DNA from: Polynucleobacter necessarius | GTDB taxonomy: Bacteria; Pseudomonadota; Gammaproteobacteria; Burkholderiales; Burkholderiaceae | NCBI RefSeq assembly: GCF_900095175.1 | Contig: NZ_LT606946.1 | Coordinates: forward strand, 598,058-662,057 | DNA length: 64,000 nt | Reading direction: 5' to 3' | Translations under genes and position numbers: made by a program | Part shown: piece after piece, positions 23,284-32,192 of the stretch | How the letters are laid out: each line of letters begins with the position of its first letter | Position numbering within the stretch: position 1 is the first letter of the stretch | The notes under the pieces: generated by a model | What the model saw: the letters and a program-made list of their open reading frames with translations, nothing else | What the model was told of the DNA's origin: nothing | The model's database searches: none

Positions 23284-24696
23284 ATGAGTTCAAGAAGAGA
23301 TTTTTTTAAATATGCCGGCCATTGCTGGTGGTGCTGTTGCGGTTGCAGCAGTTGGCCGATATGCCTTATCTGGCGCCCCAGAAATAGTGACGCAGGTAAA
23401 CACTAATACGATGCCACCATTGACCCCTAGTACAGGGCGCCCATACAACCCAGTTGTTACCTTAAATGGCTGGATGTTGCCTTGGAGAATGAATAAAGGC
23501 GTTAAAGAGTTTCATTTAGTCGCTGAGCCAGTAGTGCGAGAAATGACTCCTGGATTTAAGGCGCATTTATGGGGTTACAACGGTCAAAGCCCTGGGCCAA
23601 CAATCGAAGTGGTGGAAGGCGACCGAGTCCGGATATTTGTTACCAATCGGTTACCAGAGCAGACTTCAGTACATTGGCATGGCCAAAGATTACCAAATAG
23701 TATGGATGGTGTAACAGGCTTAACTCAAAAAGGTATTCCACCCGGAAAAACCTTCATGTATGAGTTTGTTGCTCGCCGCCCGGGAACATTTATGTACCAT
23801 CCCCATGCCGATGAAATGACACAGATGGCAATGGGAATGATGGGTATGTGGATTACGCATCCTAAAGATCAAAATCTACTTATTGATGATGTTAATAGGG
23901 ACTTTTGTTTTTTATTGAGCTCATATGACATTGATCCTGGTAGTTACACACCAAAAGTAGCCACGATGGTTGACTTCAATATATGGAGCTGGAATAGCCG
24001 CGTTTTTCCTGGCATAGATTCTTTGAATGTCGCCCTAAATGACAAGGTCCGAATCAGAGTAGGAAACTTAACAATGACCAATCATCCAATTCATCTTCAT
24101 GGGCATGAGTTTTCGGTCACAGGCACTGATGGAGGCCCTGTTCCAAAACTGCTCGTTGGCCTGAGGTAACCACTGACGTGGCTGTTGGGCAGATGCGGCA
24201 AATTGAATTTCTTGCAGATGAAGAGGGTGACTGGGCGATCCATTGCCATAAGAGCCACCACACCATGAATGCAATGGGGCATAACCTCCCCACCATGATT
24301 GGCGTTGATCATCGGGGGGTTGGCAAGAAGATCAACAGCCTGATACCTGACTATATGGTGATGGGTGAAAGGGGTATGGGTGATATGTCTGAAATGGAAA
24401 TGCCTATCCCCGATAACACGGCTCGCATGATGACGGGTATGGGTCCTTTTGGGTCGGTAGAGATGGGCGGTATGTTTAGCGTATTAAAAGTACGTAAGGA
24501 TCAAAAGCCTGGCGATTATGCAGATCCGGGTTGGTATAAGCATCCGGCTGGTACGGTGGCAGAGGCTTACAAAGGCGCATTACCTGCAGCTCCAACGCAA
24601 CTAAATGCTGCAAAACCTATGCAATCAACAAGACCAAGCTCTACAAAAGAAATCGAAGTGCAAGTAAGAAAGCCCAATGGGCATTCTGGACATTAA
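23284..24696 (+). pseudogene. Tat-exported multicopper oxidase, two frameshifts
   Basis: Periplasmic multicopper oxidases convert Cu(I) to less toxic Cu(II). The start at 23284 gives MSSRRDFFKYAG, a twin-arginine signal. After GCCGG near 23315 about 2 bp are missing and the frame moves to AIAGGAVAV. Copper sites follow: SVHWHGQRLPNSMDG, TFMYHPHADEMTQMAMGMM, NHPIHLHGHEF and finally DWAIHCHKSHHTMNAMGH. A second lesion, one base lost in the A-run near 24148-24152, moves the frame from VPKLL to the expected KTARWPEVTTDV. All four copper motifs survive, so the decay is recent. Without frameshifting, the signal peptide and the last copper motif cannot be joined to the core. Confidence 0.88.
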
Positions 24697-24713
24697 TAAT
24701 TAAGGAAAACAAA

Positions 24714-25529
24714 ATGAAAAATATTCAATTTACATTGGCAGCAATTGCGATGGCAGCATCTAGTTTAGTGTTTGCGCAAGGTGCAACACAACCTGGCGGT
24801 ATGGGGATGATGAATCAAGGGGCCAGGAACCAAGATCCAATGGCAGCGATGTGTCAAAAAATGCATCCTGAAGTGAGTCCTGATCAATGTAAGGCGATGC
24901 ACGAGAATATGGCAAAAATGACTCCTGAACAAAGGGTGGCAATGTGCCAAAAAATGCATCCTGAGATGAGTGCTAGTCAATGTAAGGCGATGCATGACAA
25001 GATGCATGGATCAGGCGCAGGCATGGGGGCTATGGGTGGCATGGGCGCAATGTCTCATGACCATGGCGCTAGTGGTGGTCATGATCATGGCAGCGAAAAT
25101 TCTAGTGTTGGACAGCCGGGTATTGCAGCCAAAGTAAATCGAACAATTAGAGTTCACATGACAGACAACATGAGATTTAATCCTAGCAGTATTCAAGTCA
25201 AGCAAGGCGAAACTATCCATTTTGTAGTCAAGAATCTGGGTAAAACAAAACATGAAATGGTGCTTGGTACAGATCAAGAGCTACAAGAGCACTACAAGCA
25301 GATGATGAAGTTTCCAGAAATGGAGCATGCCGAGCCAAACATGGTTACCTTAGGCGCTGGTCAAACAGGTGAAATTATTTGGCAATTTACGAAATCTGGA
25401 AAAGTGCAATTTGCATGCCTACAACCAGGCCATTACGATGCGGGAATGAAGGGATCAATTTCGGTAGCTGGACCTAAATCTGCTTCACTAGCACAGAAAG
25501 GGGACGGCCATGGCTCCCATCAACATTAA
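24714..25529 (+). CDS. Periplasmic cupredoxin with duplicated Cys/Met/His-rich cassette
   Basis: A 271-residue exported protein with a signal peptide cut after SLVFA. Residues about 40-100 hold two copies of a cassette AMCQKMHPE..S..QCKAMH, each with two cysteines and several Met and His residues. A Gly/Met/His-rich linker (HDHGASGGHDHG) follows. The C-terminal plastocyanin-like domain (about 145-255) has TKHEMV and FACLQPGHYDAGM, which give the His, Cys, His and Met expected of a type 1 copper site. I infer a periplasmic copper carrier or sponge. It follows the oxidase gene by 17 bp, and its end overlaps the DUF411 gene. Confidence 0.82.
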   Translation: MKNIQFTLAAIAMAASSLVFAQGATQPGGMGMMNQGARNQDPMAAMCQKMHPEVSPDQCKAMHENMAKMTPEQRVAMCQKMHPEMSASQCKAMHDKMHGSGAGMGAMGGMGAMSHDHGASGGHDHGSENSSVGQPGIAAKVNRTIRVHMTDNMRFNPSSIQVKQGETIHFVVKNLGKTKHEMVLGTDQELQEHYKQMMKFPEMEHAEPNMVTLGAGQTGEIIWQFTKSGKVQFACLQPGHYDAGMKGSISVAGPKSASLAQKGDGHGSHQH

Positions 25530-25977
25530 TTTAACAAGAAGGTCTGTAGCAATTGGATTGGTGCTGATGCCGTTTGCATCCAGTGCTGCCAGTGAAAAAC
25601 CATTGATCACGGTATGAAAGAGTCCAACTTGTGGCTGTTGCAAGGATTGGATTACGTATGTTGAGAAAAATGGCTTTGCTACTAAAGTGATCAGCGATGG
25701 CAATGACCAGATTAGAAAGAAGATGGGTATGCCCATTCAGTTTGGGTCTTGCCATACCGCAGTCATTGATGGTTATGCAATCGAAGGTCATGTCCCAGCG
25801 AGAGAAATTAAGCGTTTATTAGCTGAGAAGCCCAATGCTGTAGGGATTGCTGTACCAGCGATGCCCATAGGCTCTCCAGGAATGGATGGTCCTGAGTATG
25901 GATCTAGAAAAGATCCTTATGACGTTTTATTGATCTCTAAAAACGGTCAATCCCAAATTTATCAATCTTATCGATAG
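25510..25977 (+). pseudogene. DUF411 metal-binding protein, nonsense mutation
   Basis: DUF411 proteins are small periplasmic proteins of metal-resistance clusters. From the ATG at 25510, which overlaps the cupredoxin gene by 20 bp, the frame gives a signal peptide ending FASSAAS and then KPLITV, a TGA at 25615-25617, and KSPTCGCCKDW. In this family the residue before KSPTCGCC is normally Trp, so TGG to TGA is the likely change. After the stop the frame is open to 25977 with GSCHTAVIDGYAIEGHVP and MDGPEYG, all typical. Only the single stop breaks the gene. The exported form is lost unless the UGA is read through. Confidence 0.85.
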
Positions 25978-25987
25978 GAGTTCATTT

Positions 25988-26296
25988 ATGAACAATCTAA
26001 AAAAATATTTGAGTGTTATTTTTCTACTATCGGGAGTAATCTTGACTCATGTAGCAAGCGCCCAATCTACTGGTGCATATACGGCTGGTCAGGTACGCAA
26101 AGTTGATTTGGAGCAAGGCAAAGTCACCATTCGTCACGAGGAAATCAAGAATTTAGATATGCCCCCAATGACCATGATTTTTAACGTGAAAAATAAAAAT
26201 CTTTTAAATGGTCTTAAGTCTGGAGACCAAGTGGAATTCGTAGCATCAAGCGAAGGTGGAAAACTATATGTCATCGAATTAAAAAAAGGAGACTGA
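25988..26296 (+). CDS. CusF-like periplasmic copper-binding protein
   Basis: A 102-residue protein with a signal peptide ending VASAQS and then a CusF_Ec-type OB-fold: GQVRKVDLEQGKVTIRHEEI, LDMPPMTMIFNV and GDQVEFV. The His and the MTM methionines that bind Cu(I) are present; the Trp that caps Cu(I) in E. coli CusF is replaced by Met. It would shuttle periplasmic Cu(I). It is followed 2 bp later by the CopZ-like gene. Confidence 0.88.
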   Translation: MNNLKKYLSVIFLLSGVILTHVASAQSTGAYTAGQVRKVDLEQGKVTIRHEEIKNLDMPPMTMIFNVKNKNLLNGLKSGDQVEFVASSEGGKLYVIELKKGD

Positions 26297-26298
26297 AT

Positions 26299-26559
26299 AT
26301 GAGTCAAATAAATTTAAATGTGGCTGGTATGACTTGTGGCTCTTGCGTCAAGCACGTTACCAAGGCGCTGGAATCTTTAGATGGCGTATCCAATATCCAT
26401 GTTGACCTGCAAAACGGTAAAGTACATTTAGATAGGACGAGCTGGAAGAGTGACGATTTGATTCATGCGCTAAATGAGGATGGTTACCCCTCTTCTTTGG
26501 ACCTTGATGGTAGCGTTCAAGCGCCACAGAAAAAATCTGGTGGTTGCTGTTGTGGTTAA
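26299..26559 (+). CDS. CopZ-like heavy-metal-associated copper chaperone
   Basis: An 86-residue cytoplasmic protein. Residues 1-68 form an HMA domain with MTCGSC at 10-15, the two cysteines binding Cu(I). A C-terminal tail GGCCCG adds three more cysteines, which is unusual for CopZ and may be a second metal site. It probably hands Cu(I) to the P1B ATPase encoded 2 kb downstream. It is close-packed after CusF; 85 bp separate it from lemA. Confidence 0.85.
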   Translation: MSQINLNVAGMTCGSCVKHVTKALESLDGVSNIHVDLQNGKVHLDRTSWKSDDLIHALNEDGYPSSLDLDGSVQAPQKKSGGCCCG

Positions 26560-26644
26560 TACCCTCTTTAGTCCCAATTTTTATACATCTAAAAAGGTGA
26601 TTGTTCTTACAGATTCAAACTTTAATTAAGTGAAGGAGTAACAA

Positions 26645-27247
26645 ATGCGTAAATATCTCATTGGTCTGCTGGCAATATCAGCGGTATTGTTATCAGGTTG
26701 CGGGTACAACCAAATTCAGTCCCAAGATGAGCAGGTAACTTCTAGCTGGTCTGAGGTATTAAATCAATATCAGCGTAGAGCCGACCTGATTCCTAATTTA
26801 GTGAGCACCGTTAAGGGTGAGGCTAAGTTCGAACAAGATACCCTCACCAAAGTTGTAGAAGCCAGGTCTAAGGCGACCTCAATTCAAGCTACTCCTGATT
26901 TGGTAAATAACCCAGAAGCTTTCCAGAAATTCCAGCAAGCGCAAGGACAACTCACTTCGGCTTTATCCAGACTATTAGTCGTTTCAGAAAACTACCCGAG
27001 CTTACGAGCAAATCAAGGGTTTAGAGATTTGCAAGCGCAACTAGAGGGCACTGAAAATCGCATTACAGTTGCTCGTAATCGTTACATTAAATCTGTACAG
27101 GAGTACAACGTCACGATTCGCTCATTCCCATCTAACTTAACAGCAATGGTCTTTGGTTATAAAGCTAAGGCAAACTTTGCCGTTGAGAATGAAAAGGAAT
27201 TAGCAACTCCTCCTAGCGTTTCATTTGATACTCCTGCGGCGAAATAA
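26645..27247 (+). CDS. LemA family lipoprotein
   Basis: A 200-residue protein with a lipobox LSGCG at residues 17-20 and a four-helix LemA domain: YQRRADLIPNLVSTVKGEAKFEQDTL, SENYPSLRANQGF and ENRITVARNRYIKSVQEYN. LemA proteins are membrane-anchored with an exposed helical domain and often sit beside TPM proteins, as here; the molecular role is not settled. GAAGGAG lies upstream of the ATG. The occurrence of LemA and TPM genes inside a copper cluster hints at envelope maintenance or metalloprotein assembly. Confidence 0.9.
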   Translation: MRKYLIGLLAISAVLLSGCGYNQIQSQDEQVTSSWSEVLNQYQRRADLIPNLVSTVKGEAKFEQDTLTKVVEARSKATSIQATPDLVNNPEAFQKFQQAQGQLTSALSRLLVVSENYPSLRANQGFRDLQAQLEGTENRITVARNRYIKSVQEYNVTIRSFPSNLTAMVFGYKAKANFAVENEKELATPPSVSFDTPAAK

Positions 27248-27261
27248 TTGGAGCAACTTTC

Positions 27262-28125
27262 GTGACTCGCATCTTCCGGCTGCCTAAACGCCTATTCGCC
27301 TTGCTATCGCTTTTGGCGCTGCTCTGCTGGCCTCAGTTTTCTGTGGCGCAGCAGACGGTGCCAGCTTTGTCAGGGCGGGTCATTGATCAAACGGGTACTC
27401 TTACACCCAGTCAGATTGGCTCTCTAGATCAAACCTTGAGTAATTTTGAGGCTAAAAAGGGTAGTCAGATTGTGGTGTTAATGGTGCAATCTACTGCCCC
27501 TGAAGCTATTGAGCAATATGCCATTCGCGTAGCTGAGCAATGGAAGATTGGACGGAAAAAAGTAGATGATGGTGCGATTCTGGTTATTGCTAAAGCGGAT
27601 AGAGCCCTTCGGATTGAGGTGGGTTACGGCCTTGAAGGAGTATTAACTGATGCAACTAGCAAGCGAATCATCGACCAAATCATTGTGCCCCGATTCAAAC
27701 AGCAGGATTTTTATGGCGGCATTACGGATGGCGTAAACGCTGTGATTAGCGTGGTTGATGGTGAGGCGTTACCAGCGCCAAACCCAACTAATACAGAAAT
27801 GCGTGACCCCGGGGATATTCGCTCATTTTTACCAATCATTTTTATTGTGGCTTTAGTGCTTGGTGGAATCTTACGATCGATGCTCGGCAGGTTGCCTGGA
27901 TCCCTCGTTACCGGAGGATTTGTAGCTCTTATCGCCTGGTTTATGTTCGGTGCGTTTTCTATGGCCTTAATCGCCGGTGTTGTGGCATTAGTCGTTGCTC
28001 TATCCGGAATGGGGTTGGGTAGACATGGCTTTGGTGGCTATAGCAGTGGAGGAGGTCATGGTGGCGGTGGCGGCTTTGGTGGCGGTGGCGGCTTTGGTGG
28101 CGGTGGCTCCTCGGGGAGATGGTAA
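27262..28125 (+). CDS. TPM-domain membrane protein (YgcG family)
   Basis: A 287-residue protein that starts with GTG at 27262. A signal peptide ends near SVAQQ. A TPM domain follows (about 35-170) with GRVIDQTGTLTPSQ, GSQIVVLMV and RIEVGYGLEGVLTDA. Then come membrane helices (about 190-260) and a Gly-rich tail (GGGGFGGGG repeats). TPM domains are linked to photosystem II repair in plants and to unknown envelope roles in bacteria. It is 14 bp after lemA. The Gly-rich tail is encoded by imperfect GGTGGCGGT repeats. Confidence 0.88.
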   Translation: MTRIFRLPKRLFALLSLLALLCWPQFSVAQQTVPALSGRVIDQTGTLTPSQIGSLDQTLSNFEAKKGSQIVVLMVQSTAPEAIEQYAIRVAEQWKIGRKKVDDGAILVIAKADRALRIEVGYGLEGVLTDATSKRIIDQIIVPRFKQQDFYGGITDGVNAVISVVDGEALPAPNPTNTEMRDPGDIRSFLPIIFIVALVLGGILRSMLGRLPGSLVTGGFVALIAWFMFGAFSMALIAGVVALVVALSGMGLGRHGFGGYSSGGGHGGGGGFGGGGGFGGGGSSGRW

Positions 28126-28127
28126 GC

Positions 28128-28628
28128 ATGAATATGAATCGATTAATAAAACATCTCTGGTCTCATAGTCGCAAGGTAGGGAAATGCTTTTCCAAGGAAG
28201 ATCTTGCCGCAATAACAAATGCGATTCGAGATAGTGAGACTCAACATTCGGGTCAAATCTGTTTTGCCGTGGAAGGTGCCCTGGATACGCTTGCCTTGTT
28301 AAAAGACTTAAGCCCTAGAGATCGTGCAATTGAAGTCTTTACCAATCTCAGAGTTTGGGATACCGAGCGCAATAATGGGGTGCTCATTTATATTTTATTA
28401 GCCGATCATGCTGTAGAGATAATTGCCGATAGAGGCATTCATTCAAATGCAGATGCCAGTGCGTGGGATGTTATTTGTCATGAGATCGAATCCAAATTTT
28501 CGCTCAATGAATATCAGGCTGGCATTTTGTCTGGAATTGAAATGGTGAGTCAACTATTGCAAAGTCAATTCCCAGGTAAATCATCTTCAGATAATGAAAT
28601 CCCAGATACGCCAGTTTTAATGAATTAG
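28128..28628 (+). CDS. TPM-domain protein without membrane segments
   Basis: A 166-residue second TPM protein. Motifs [64 protein letters not shown] and [11 protein letters not shown] are typical of the short TPM form paired with YgcG. It lacks a signal peptide or clear membrane helix. The ATG at 28128 is chosen, with GGAGAT upstream; an in-frame codon at 28119 overlaps the previous gene. Its end lies 17 bp before the ATPase gene. Confidence 0.82.
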   Translation: MNMNRLIKHLWSHSRKVGKCFSKEDLAAITNAIRDSETQHSGQICFAVEGALDTLALLKDLSPRDRAIEVFTNLRVWDTERNNGVLIYILLADHAVEIIADRGIHSNADASAWDVICHEIESKFSLNEYQAGILSGIEMVSQLLQSQFPGKSSSDNEIPDTPVLMN

Positions 28629-28645
28629 GTAAACAAGGATTTGCA

Positions 28646-30994
28646 ATGAGTAATCACAATGAGAACAATCATCATGAGCATGGACACGATCACTCCCATC
28701 ACGAACATTCTTCGGATGAAAATTCCTTGAAGGATCCTGTTTGTGGGATGACGGTCACTTCTCAGTTTAAGCATAGTTACTCGCTTAAGAATATTGCGTA
28801 TTACTTTTGCAGCAATGGTTGTAAAGAAAAATTTATTGGAGCGCCCAGCAAGTATCTAGATGGGGGACTAAAGGACTCAGAGTCGCCTGCTTCGGTGGCC
28901 GGCACAATTTATACCTGCCCCATGCATCCGCAAATTCGGCAGAATCAACCAGGTAATTGCCCAATTTGTGGAATGAGTTTAGAGCCTCTGTTGCCTGAAT
29001 TAGAGGAAGAAGAAAATCCAGAATTAGTTGATTTTCAAAGACGATTTTGGTGGACGCTGCCTTTGACGACAGTGGTGACTGTCCTTGCGATGTTTGGCCA
29101 TAAACTTAATCTACTAGAGTCTCAAACCCAAACCTGGGTTGAATTATTCCTATCCTTACCAATTGTTTTATGGGCAGGATGGCCATTCTTTCATCGTGGC
29201 TGGCAATCCATAGCCAATCGTAGTCCAAATATGTGGACTTTGATTGGATTGGGAACAGGTGCTGCATTTTTGTATAGCGTTGTTGCTACGGTAGCTCCAC
29301 AAGTATTTCCTGCTTCCTTTATGTCTATGGGCAGGATTGGTGTGTATTTTGAGGCAGCCGCCGTCATTATTTCATTGACTCTGCTTGGTCAGGTGTTGGA
29401 ACTAAAGGCACGTTCACAAACTTCTGCGGCAATTAAATCCTTGCTGGGCTTAGCGCCTAAAACAGCTAGAAGAATTAAGGGCGATGGATCTGAGGAAGAT
29501 ATTCCTTTATCAAATGTTCATATTGAAGACTTATTGAGGGTGCGCCCAGGTGAAAAAGTGCCTGTTGATGGCGTCATTGTTGAAGGCTCTAGTGCGCTTG
29601 ATGAATCCATGTTTATCGGGGAGCCATTGCCAGCTACTAAGCGTATCGGTGATCGTGTGATTGGAGCAACGATGAATACCAATGGCGCATTGATTATTAA
29701 AGCCGAGCGTGTTGGTTCATCAACCATGCTGGCTCAAATTGTGCAAATGGTAGCTCAAGCCCAACGCTCCAGAGCGCCAATGCAGCGAATGGCAGATATT
29801 GTTGCGGGATATTTTGTAGTAACGGTTGTAGCTATATCTTTGCTGACTTTTTTCATTTGGGGGGTCTTTGGTCCCGAACCAAGTTGGGTTTTTGGCTTAA
29901 TTAATGCGGTCTCTGTATTAATTATTGCGTGTCCTTGCGCCCTAGGTCTTGCTACACCAATGTCGATTATGGTAGCTACAGGTAAAGGGGCGACAAAAGG
30001 AATTTTGTTCCGTGATGCTGCTGCGATTGAGAATCTACGCAAAGTAAATACACTCATTATTGATAAAACAGGCACCTTAACAGAAGGTAAGCCAATTTTT
30101 GATAGGATCATTGCCGCCCCCAGCTTTGATGGCAATGAGGTCTTAAGGCTTGCGGCAAGCCTTGATCAGGGTAGTGAGCATCCTCTTGCCGATGCGATTG
30201 TTCGCGCTGCAAGAGATGGTAATTTACCCCTGGAGAAACCTGAAAACTTTGAATCAAGTTCAGGAATTGGAGTTCAAGGTAGCGTTGGCTTGTTTCATTT
30301 GGCGTTGGGTAATACTGCATTGATGGATAAGCTGGGAGTTTCTGTTGATATTTTGAAAGCCCAAGCAGAGGAGCTCCGCTCTGAAGGCGCTAGCGTGATG
30401 CATTTAGCTATCAACGGAAAGCTTGCTGGACTTTTAGCTGTCTCTGATCCTATTAAGGCTACTACGCCAGAGGCTTTGCAAACCTTAAGAGAGGCGGGAT
30501 TGCGAATTGTGATGGCAACTGGAGATGGATTAACAGCTGCTAAATCTGTTGGCAAGCGCCTTGGGATTGAAGAGGTCTATGGAGAGGTTAAGCCAGCAGA
30601 TAAGCTCGAATTGGTAACTCGACTACAAAATGAAGGTCGGATTGTTGCAATGGCAGGTGATGGCATCAATGATGCTCCAGCTTTAGCAAAAGCCAATGTT
30701 GGTATTGCTATGGGCACCGGTACTGACGTTGCTATGAATAGCGCCCAAATTACTTTAGTTAAAGGTGATCTCAGAGGTATTGCGATTGCTAAGTCGCTTT
30801 CAGACGATACGGTAGGCAATATGAAGCAAAACCTAGTGTTTGCGTTTCTTTATAACGCACTGGGCATTCCTATTGCTGCTGGTCTCTTATATCCTTTCAC
30901 TGGATGGTTGCTCTCACCATTAATTGCTGCACTTGCCATGAGCTTGAGCTCAGCCTCGGTCATTACAAATGCGTTACGTTTAAGGAGAAATTAA
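28646..30994 (+). CDS. copA: Cu(I)-exporting P1B-type ATPase
   Basis: A 782-residue inner-membrane pump that moves Cu(I) from cytoplasm to periplasm. In order: a His-rich start ([13 protein letters not shown]), a YHS domain (KDPVCGM at 29-35), a heavy-metal-binding domain (YTCPMHPQI and CPICGM at about 89-110), membrane helices, CPC at 428-430, phosphorylation site DKTGT at 472, SEHP near 511, GDGIND near 671, and the last helices with [11 protein letters not shown] together with YN and MxxSS in helices 7-8 marks the Cu(I) class. It has no classical N-terminal HMA domain; the separate CopZ may replace it. No lesion is visible. Confidence 0.93.
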   Translation: MSNHNENNHHEHGHDHSHHEHSSDENSLKDPVCGMTVTSQFKHSYSLKNIAYYFCSNGCKEKFIGAPSKYLDGGLKDSESPASVAGTIYTCPMHPQIRQNQPGNCPICGMSLEPLLPELEEEENPELVDFQRRFWWTLPLTTVVTVLAMFGHKLNLLESQTQTWVELFLSLPIVLWAGWPFFHRGWQSIANRSPNMWTLIGLGTGAAFLYSVVATVAPQVFPASFMSMGRIGVYFEAAAVIISLTLLGQVLELKARSQTSAAIKSLLGLAPKTARRIKGDGSEEDIPLSNVHIEDLLRVRPGEKVPVDGVIVEGSSALDESMFIGEPLPATKRIGDRVIGATMNTNGALIIKAERVGSSTMLAQIVQMVAQAQRSRAPMQRMADIVAGYFVVTVVAISLLTFFIWGVFGPEPSWVFGLINAVSVLIIACPCALGLATPMSIMVATGKGATKGILFRDAAAIENLRKVNTLIIDKTGTLTEGKPIFDRIIAAPSFDGNEVLRLAASLDQGSEHPLADAIVRAARDGNLPLEKPENFESSSGIGVQGSVGLFHLALGNTALMDKLGVSVDILKAQAEELRSEGASVMHLAINGKLAGLLAVSDPIKATTPEALQTLREAGLRIVMATGDGLTAAKSVGKRLGIEEVYGEVKPADKLELVTRLQNEGRIVAMAGDGINDAPALAKANVGIAMGTGTDVAMNSAQITLVKGDLRGIAIAKSLSDDTVGNMKQNLVFAFLYNALGIPIAAGLLYPFTGWLLSPLIAALAMSLSSASVITNALRLRRN

Positions 30995-30996
30995 TC

Positions 30997-31269
30997 ATGG
31001 AAAAGTCATTTCATCCATTCTCTGAGTTATTCCTTCAATTAGGACTACCTTCTGATGGTAATAGTATTAAGGCACTCATTGATCGGCATGCTTCTGATGG
31101 TAATAGTATTAAGGCACTCATTGATCGGCATGCGCCTTTAGATGAAGCGATTGAATTAGCGGATGCACCATTCTGGACACCATCTCAAGCAAGGCTTCTT
31201 CGTGATGAGTTGCTTTTAGACGCTGATTGGGCCGAGATTGTGGATCAGTTAAATAAGGACTTACGTTAA
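30997..31269 (+). CDS. DUF2789 protein with fresh internal duplication
   Basis: A 90-residue protein starting at ATG 30997, three bases after the ATPase stop, with AAGGAG upstream. MEKSFHPFSELFLQLGLPSD, DEAIELADAPFW and DADWAEIVDQL are typical of DUF2789, usually about 75-77 residues. Here SDGNSIKALIDRHA occurs twice in a row, adding exactly 14 residues. The function of the family is unknown. The frame is kept, so the protein may still fold. Confidence 0.85.
   Translation: MEKSFHPFSELFLQLGLPSDGNSIKALIDRHASDGNSIKALIDRHAPLDEAIELADAPFWTPSQARLLRDELLLDADWAEIVDQLNKDLR
31049..31132 (+). repeat. Perfect 42-bp tandem duplication
   Basis: Units 31049-31090 and 31091-31132 are identical over 42 bases (each starting CTTCTGATGG and ending GATCGGCATG). 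Perfect identity in a genome with many point lesions points to a recent slippage or unequal exchange event, or an assembly artefact. Confidence 0.93.
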
Positions 31270-31384
31270 GCAGGTCGCTCAGTTTTGGGTGAGAGTTAGC
31301 GTACTCAGATTATTGAATTGATGGTCTGCTTTGGGTCGTTAGCAGCTGTTCATTGTTTGTCGGATTGTTGATCCGATGACTTAT

Positions 31385-31430
31385 TGGTGGGTCGGGCGAG
31401 ATTCAAACTCGCGACCAATGGAATAAAAGG
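31385..31430 (-). pseudogene. 3' half of a tRNA-Lys-like gene
   Basis: On the minus strand the 46 nt hold an anticodon-loop-like CTTTTAT, variable segment TTGGTCG, T-arm GCGAG/TTTGAAT/CTCGC, acceptor 3' strand CCGACCC, A and CCA. This closely resembles the 3' half of betaproteobacterial tRNA-Lys(UUU). The 5' half that should pair (GGGTCGG) is not found upstream. It is a remnant of the kind left at a tRNA attachment site. Confidence 0.65.
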
Positions 31431-31495
31431 CCTATAGCGGAGGTACTTTCCGCTTAACATCCAATACCCGTAACGGTTTGTGCTTGATAGAGTAA

Positions 31496-31532
31496 AAGTT
31501 ACCAAGGTTTGTTACCAAACTTAGTTCTTATA
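31496..31532 (+). repeat. 37-bp direct repeat, left copy (arm-type site candidate)
   Basis: AAGTTACCAAG and TGTTACCAAA with TATA at the end; matches 37452-37488 in 32 of 37 positions and the same orientation. It lies 66 bp from the tRNA-Lys remnant. Confidence 0.65.
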
Positions 31533-31595
31533 CTTTTCAATTGTCTCAATAAGAAATTCCTTTTTGAGCTGCAAGTAGAGAATTACAGTAATTTC

Positions 31596-31787
31596 TAGTC
31601 GAACCAAATCCATTTCTTATCGGTGATAATTTTGACACGTTCAAAGAATTCTTCCCTTGACTCGTTTTCCGCGCGCACCAAACCTTCGGCCTCTTTCCAT
31701 TCGCAATCGGCCCAGCCCAGGAAGTGAACCCTATCAACGTCTGGGACACTTTTTTCGATTTTGGCTAGGTCTGTTCTTTAGGTTCAT
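31596..31787 (-). pseudogene. Small element-encoded protein, frameshifted
   Basis: The ATG at 31787 overlaps the DUF5681 stop as ATGA. The frame starts MNLKNR and after a small indel near 31770 continues DLAKIEKSVPDVDRVHFLGW and ADCEWKEAEGL to EFFERVKIITDKKWIWFD and TAG at 31596-31598. The second frame has no start of its own. The composition is that of a real soluble protein of about 63 residues. I do not recognise a family. Confidence 0.5.
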
Positions 31788-32192
31788 TTCCGCGTCTCTA
31801 GTTGGCTTATACGGGCTTCTAAATCGATCGTCTCAATTGACCTTCGTCGTGCCTCAATAATTGCCGCCATTCTTTCTCCTTCATTTGGTGTGATATCCCC
31901 AGTAGCTACGGCCTGGAGTATTTCTGCCTGAGCTATCCCAACTCCGTTCAGATCACTTATTGGTGGCAATTTAATGGTTATAGGGCGGTCTTTAGTATTT
32001 GGTAGAACCTTACAAGAATCATGCGGCAAGCTGTCATATCACCGTTTTTGGCCCGCTCCATCACCATTTCTAATATTCCTGAAGATTGCCCTTAATGAGT
32101 GCATAGGTGATTTGCGTGGCGTTATGGCGAACATCTTTTGGTTTTCCCTTTGGGTTGCCTGACTGACCCTTAACAAATAGTTGTTTTGGCAT
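31784..32192 (-). pseudogene. DUF5681 protein, two single-base deletions
   Basis: From the ATG at 32192 the frame gives MPKQLFVKGQSGNPKGKPKD, the standard N-terminus of DUF5681 proteins of phages and integrative elements. After GNLQE one base is missing, then MVMERAKNGDMTACRMILVR in the shifted frame, another base is missing, and LPNTKDRPITIKLPPISDLN continues to ETRK. The conserved PKGRP-like start and the RPI.IKLPPI motif make the family secure. The C-terminal part is a coiled helix. It is coupled to the small downstream gene. Confidence 0.8.

Noticed and set aside
24840..25000. Duplicated segment in the cupredoxin gene as a mobile repeat
   Set aside because: The two copies are diverged, in frame and encode a sensible metal-binding cassette, so this is a protein repeat.
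25615..25617. UGA as selenocysteine or recoded Trp in the DUF411 gene
   Set aside because: No SECIS-like hairpin is evident, other genes use TGA as stop, and the neighbouring oxidase is broken as well, so a plain nonsense mutation is simpler.
28010..28115. GGTGGCGGT repeats as a CRISPR or regulatory array
   Set aside because: They encode the Gly-rich tail common in YgcG-type proteins and have no spacer structure.
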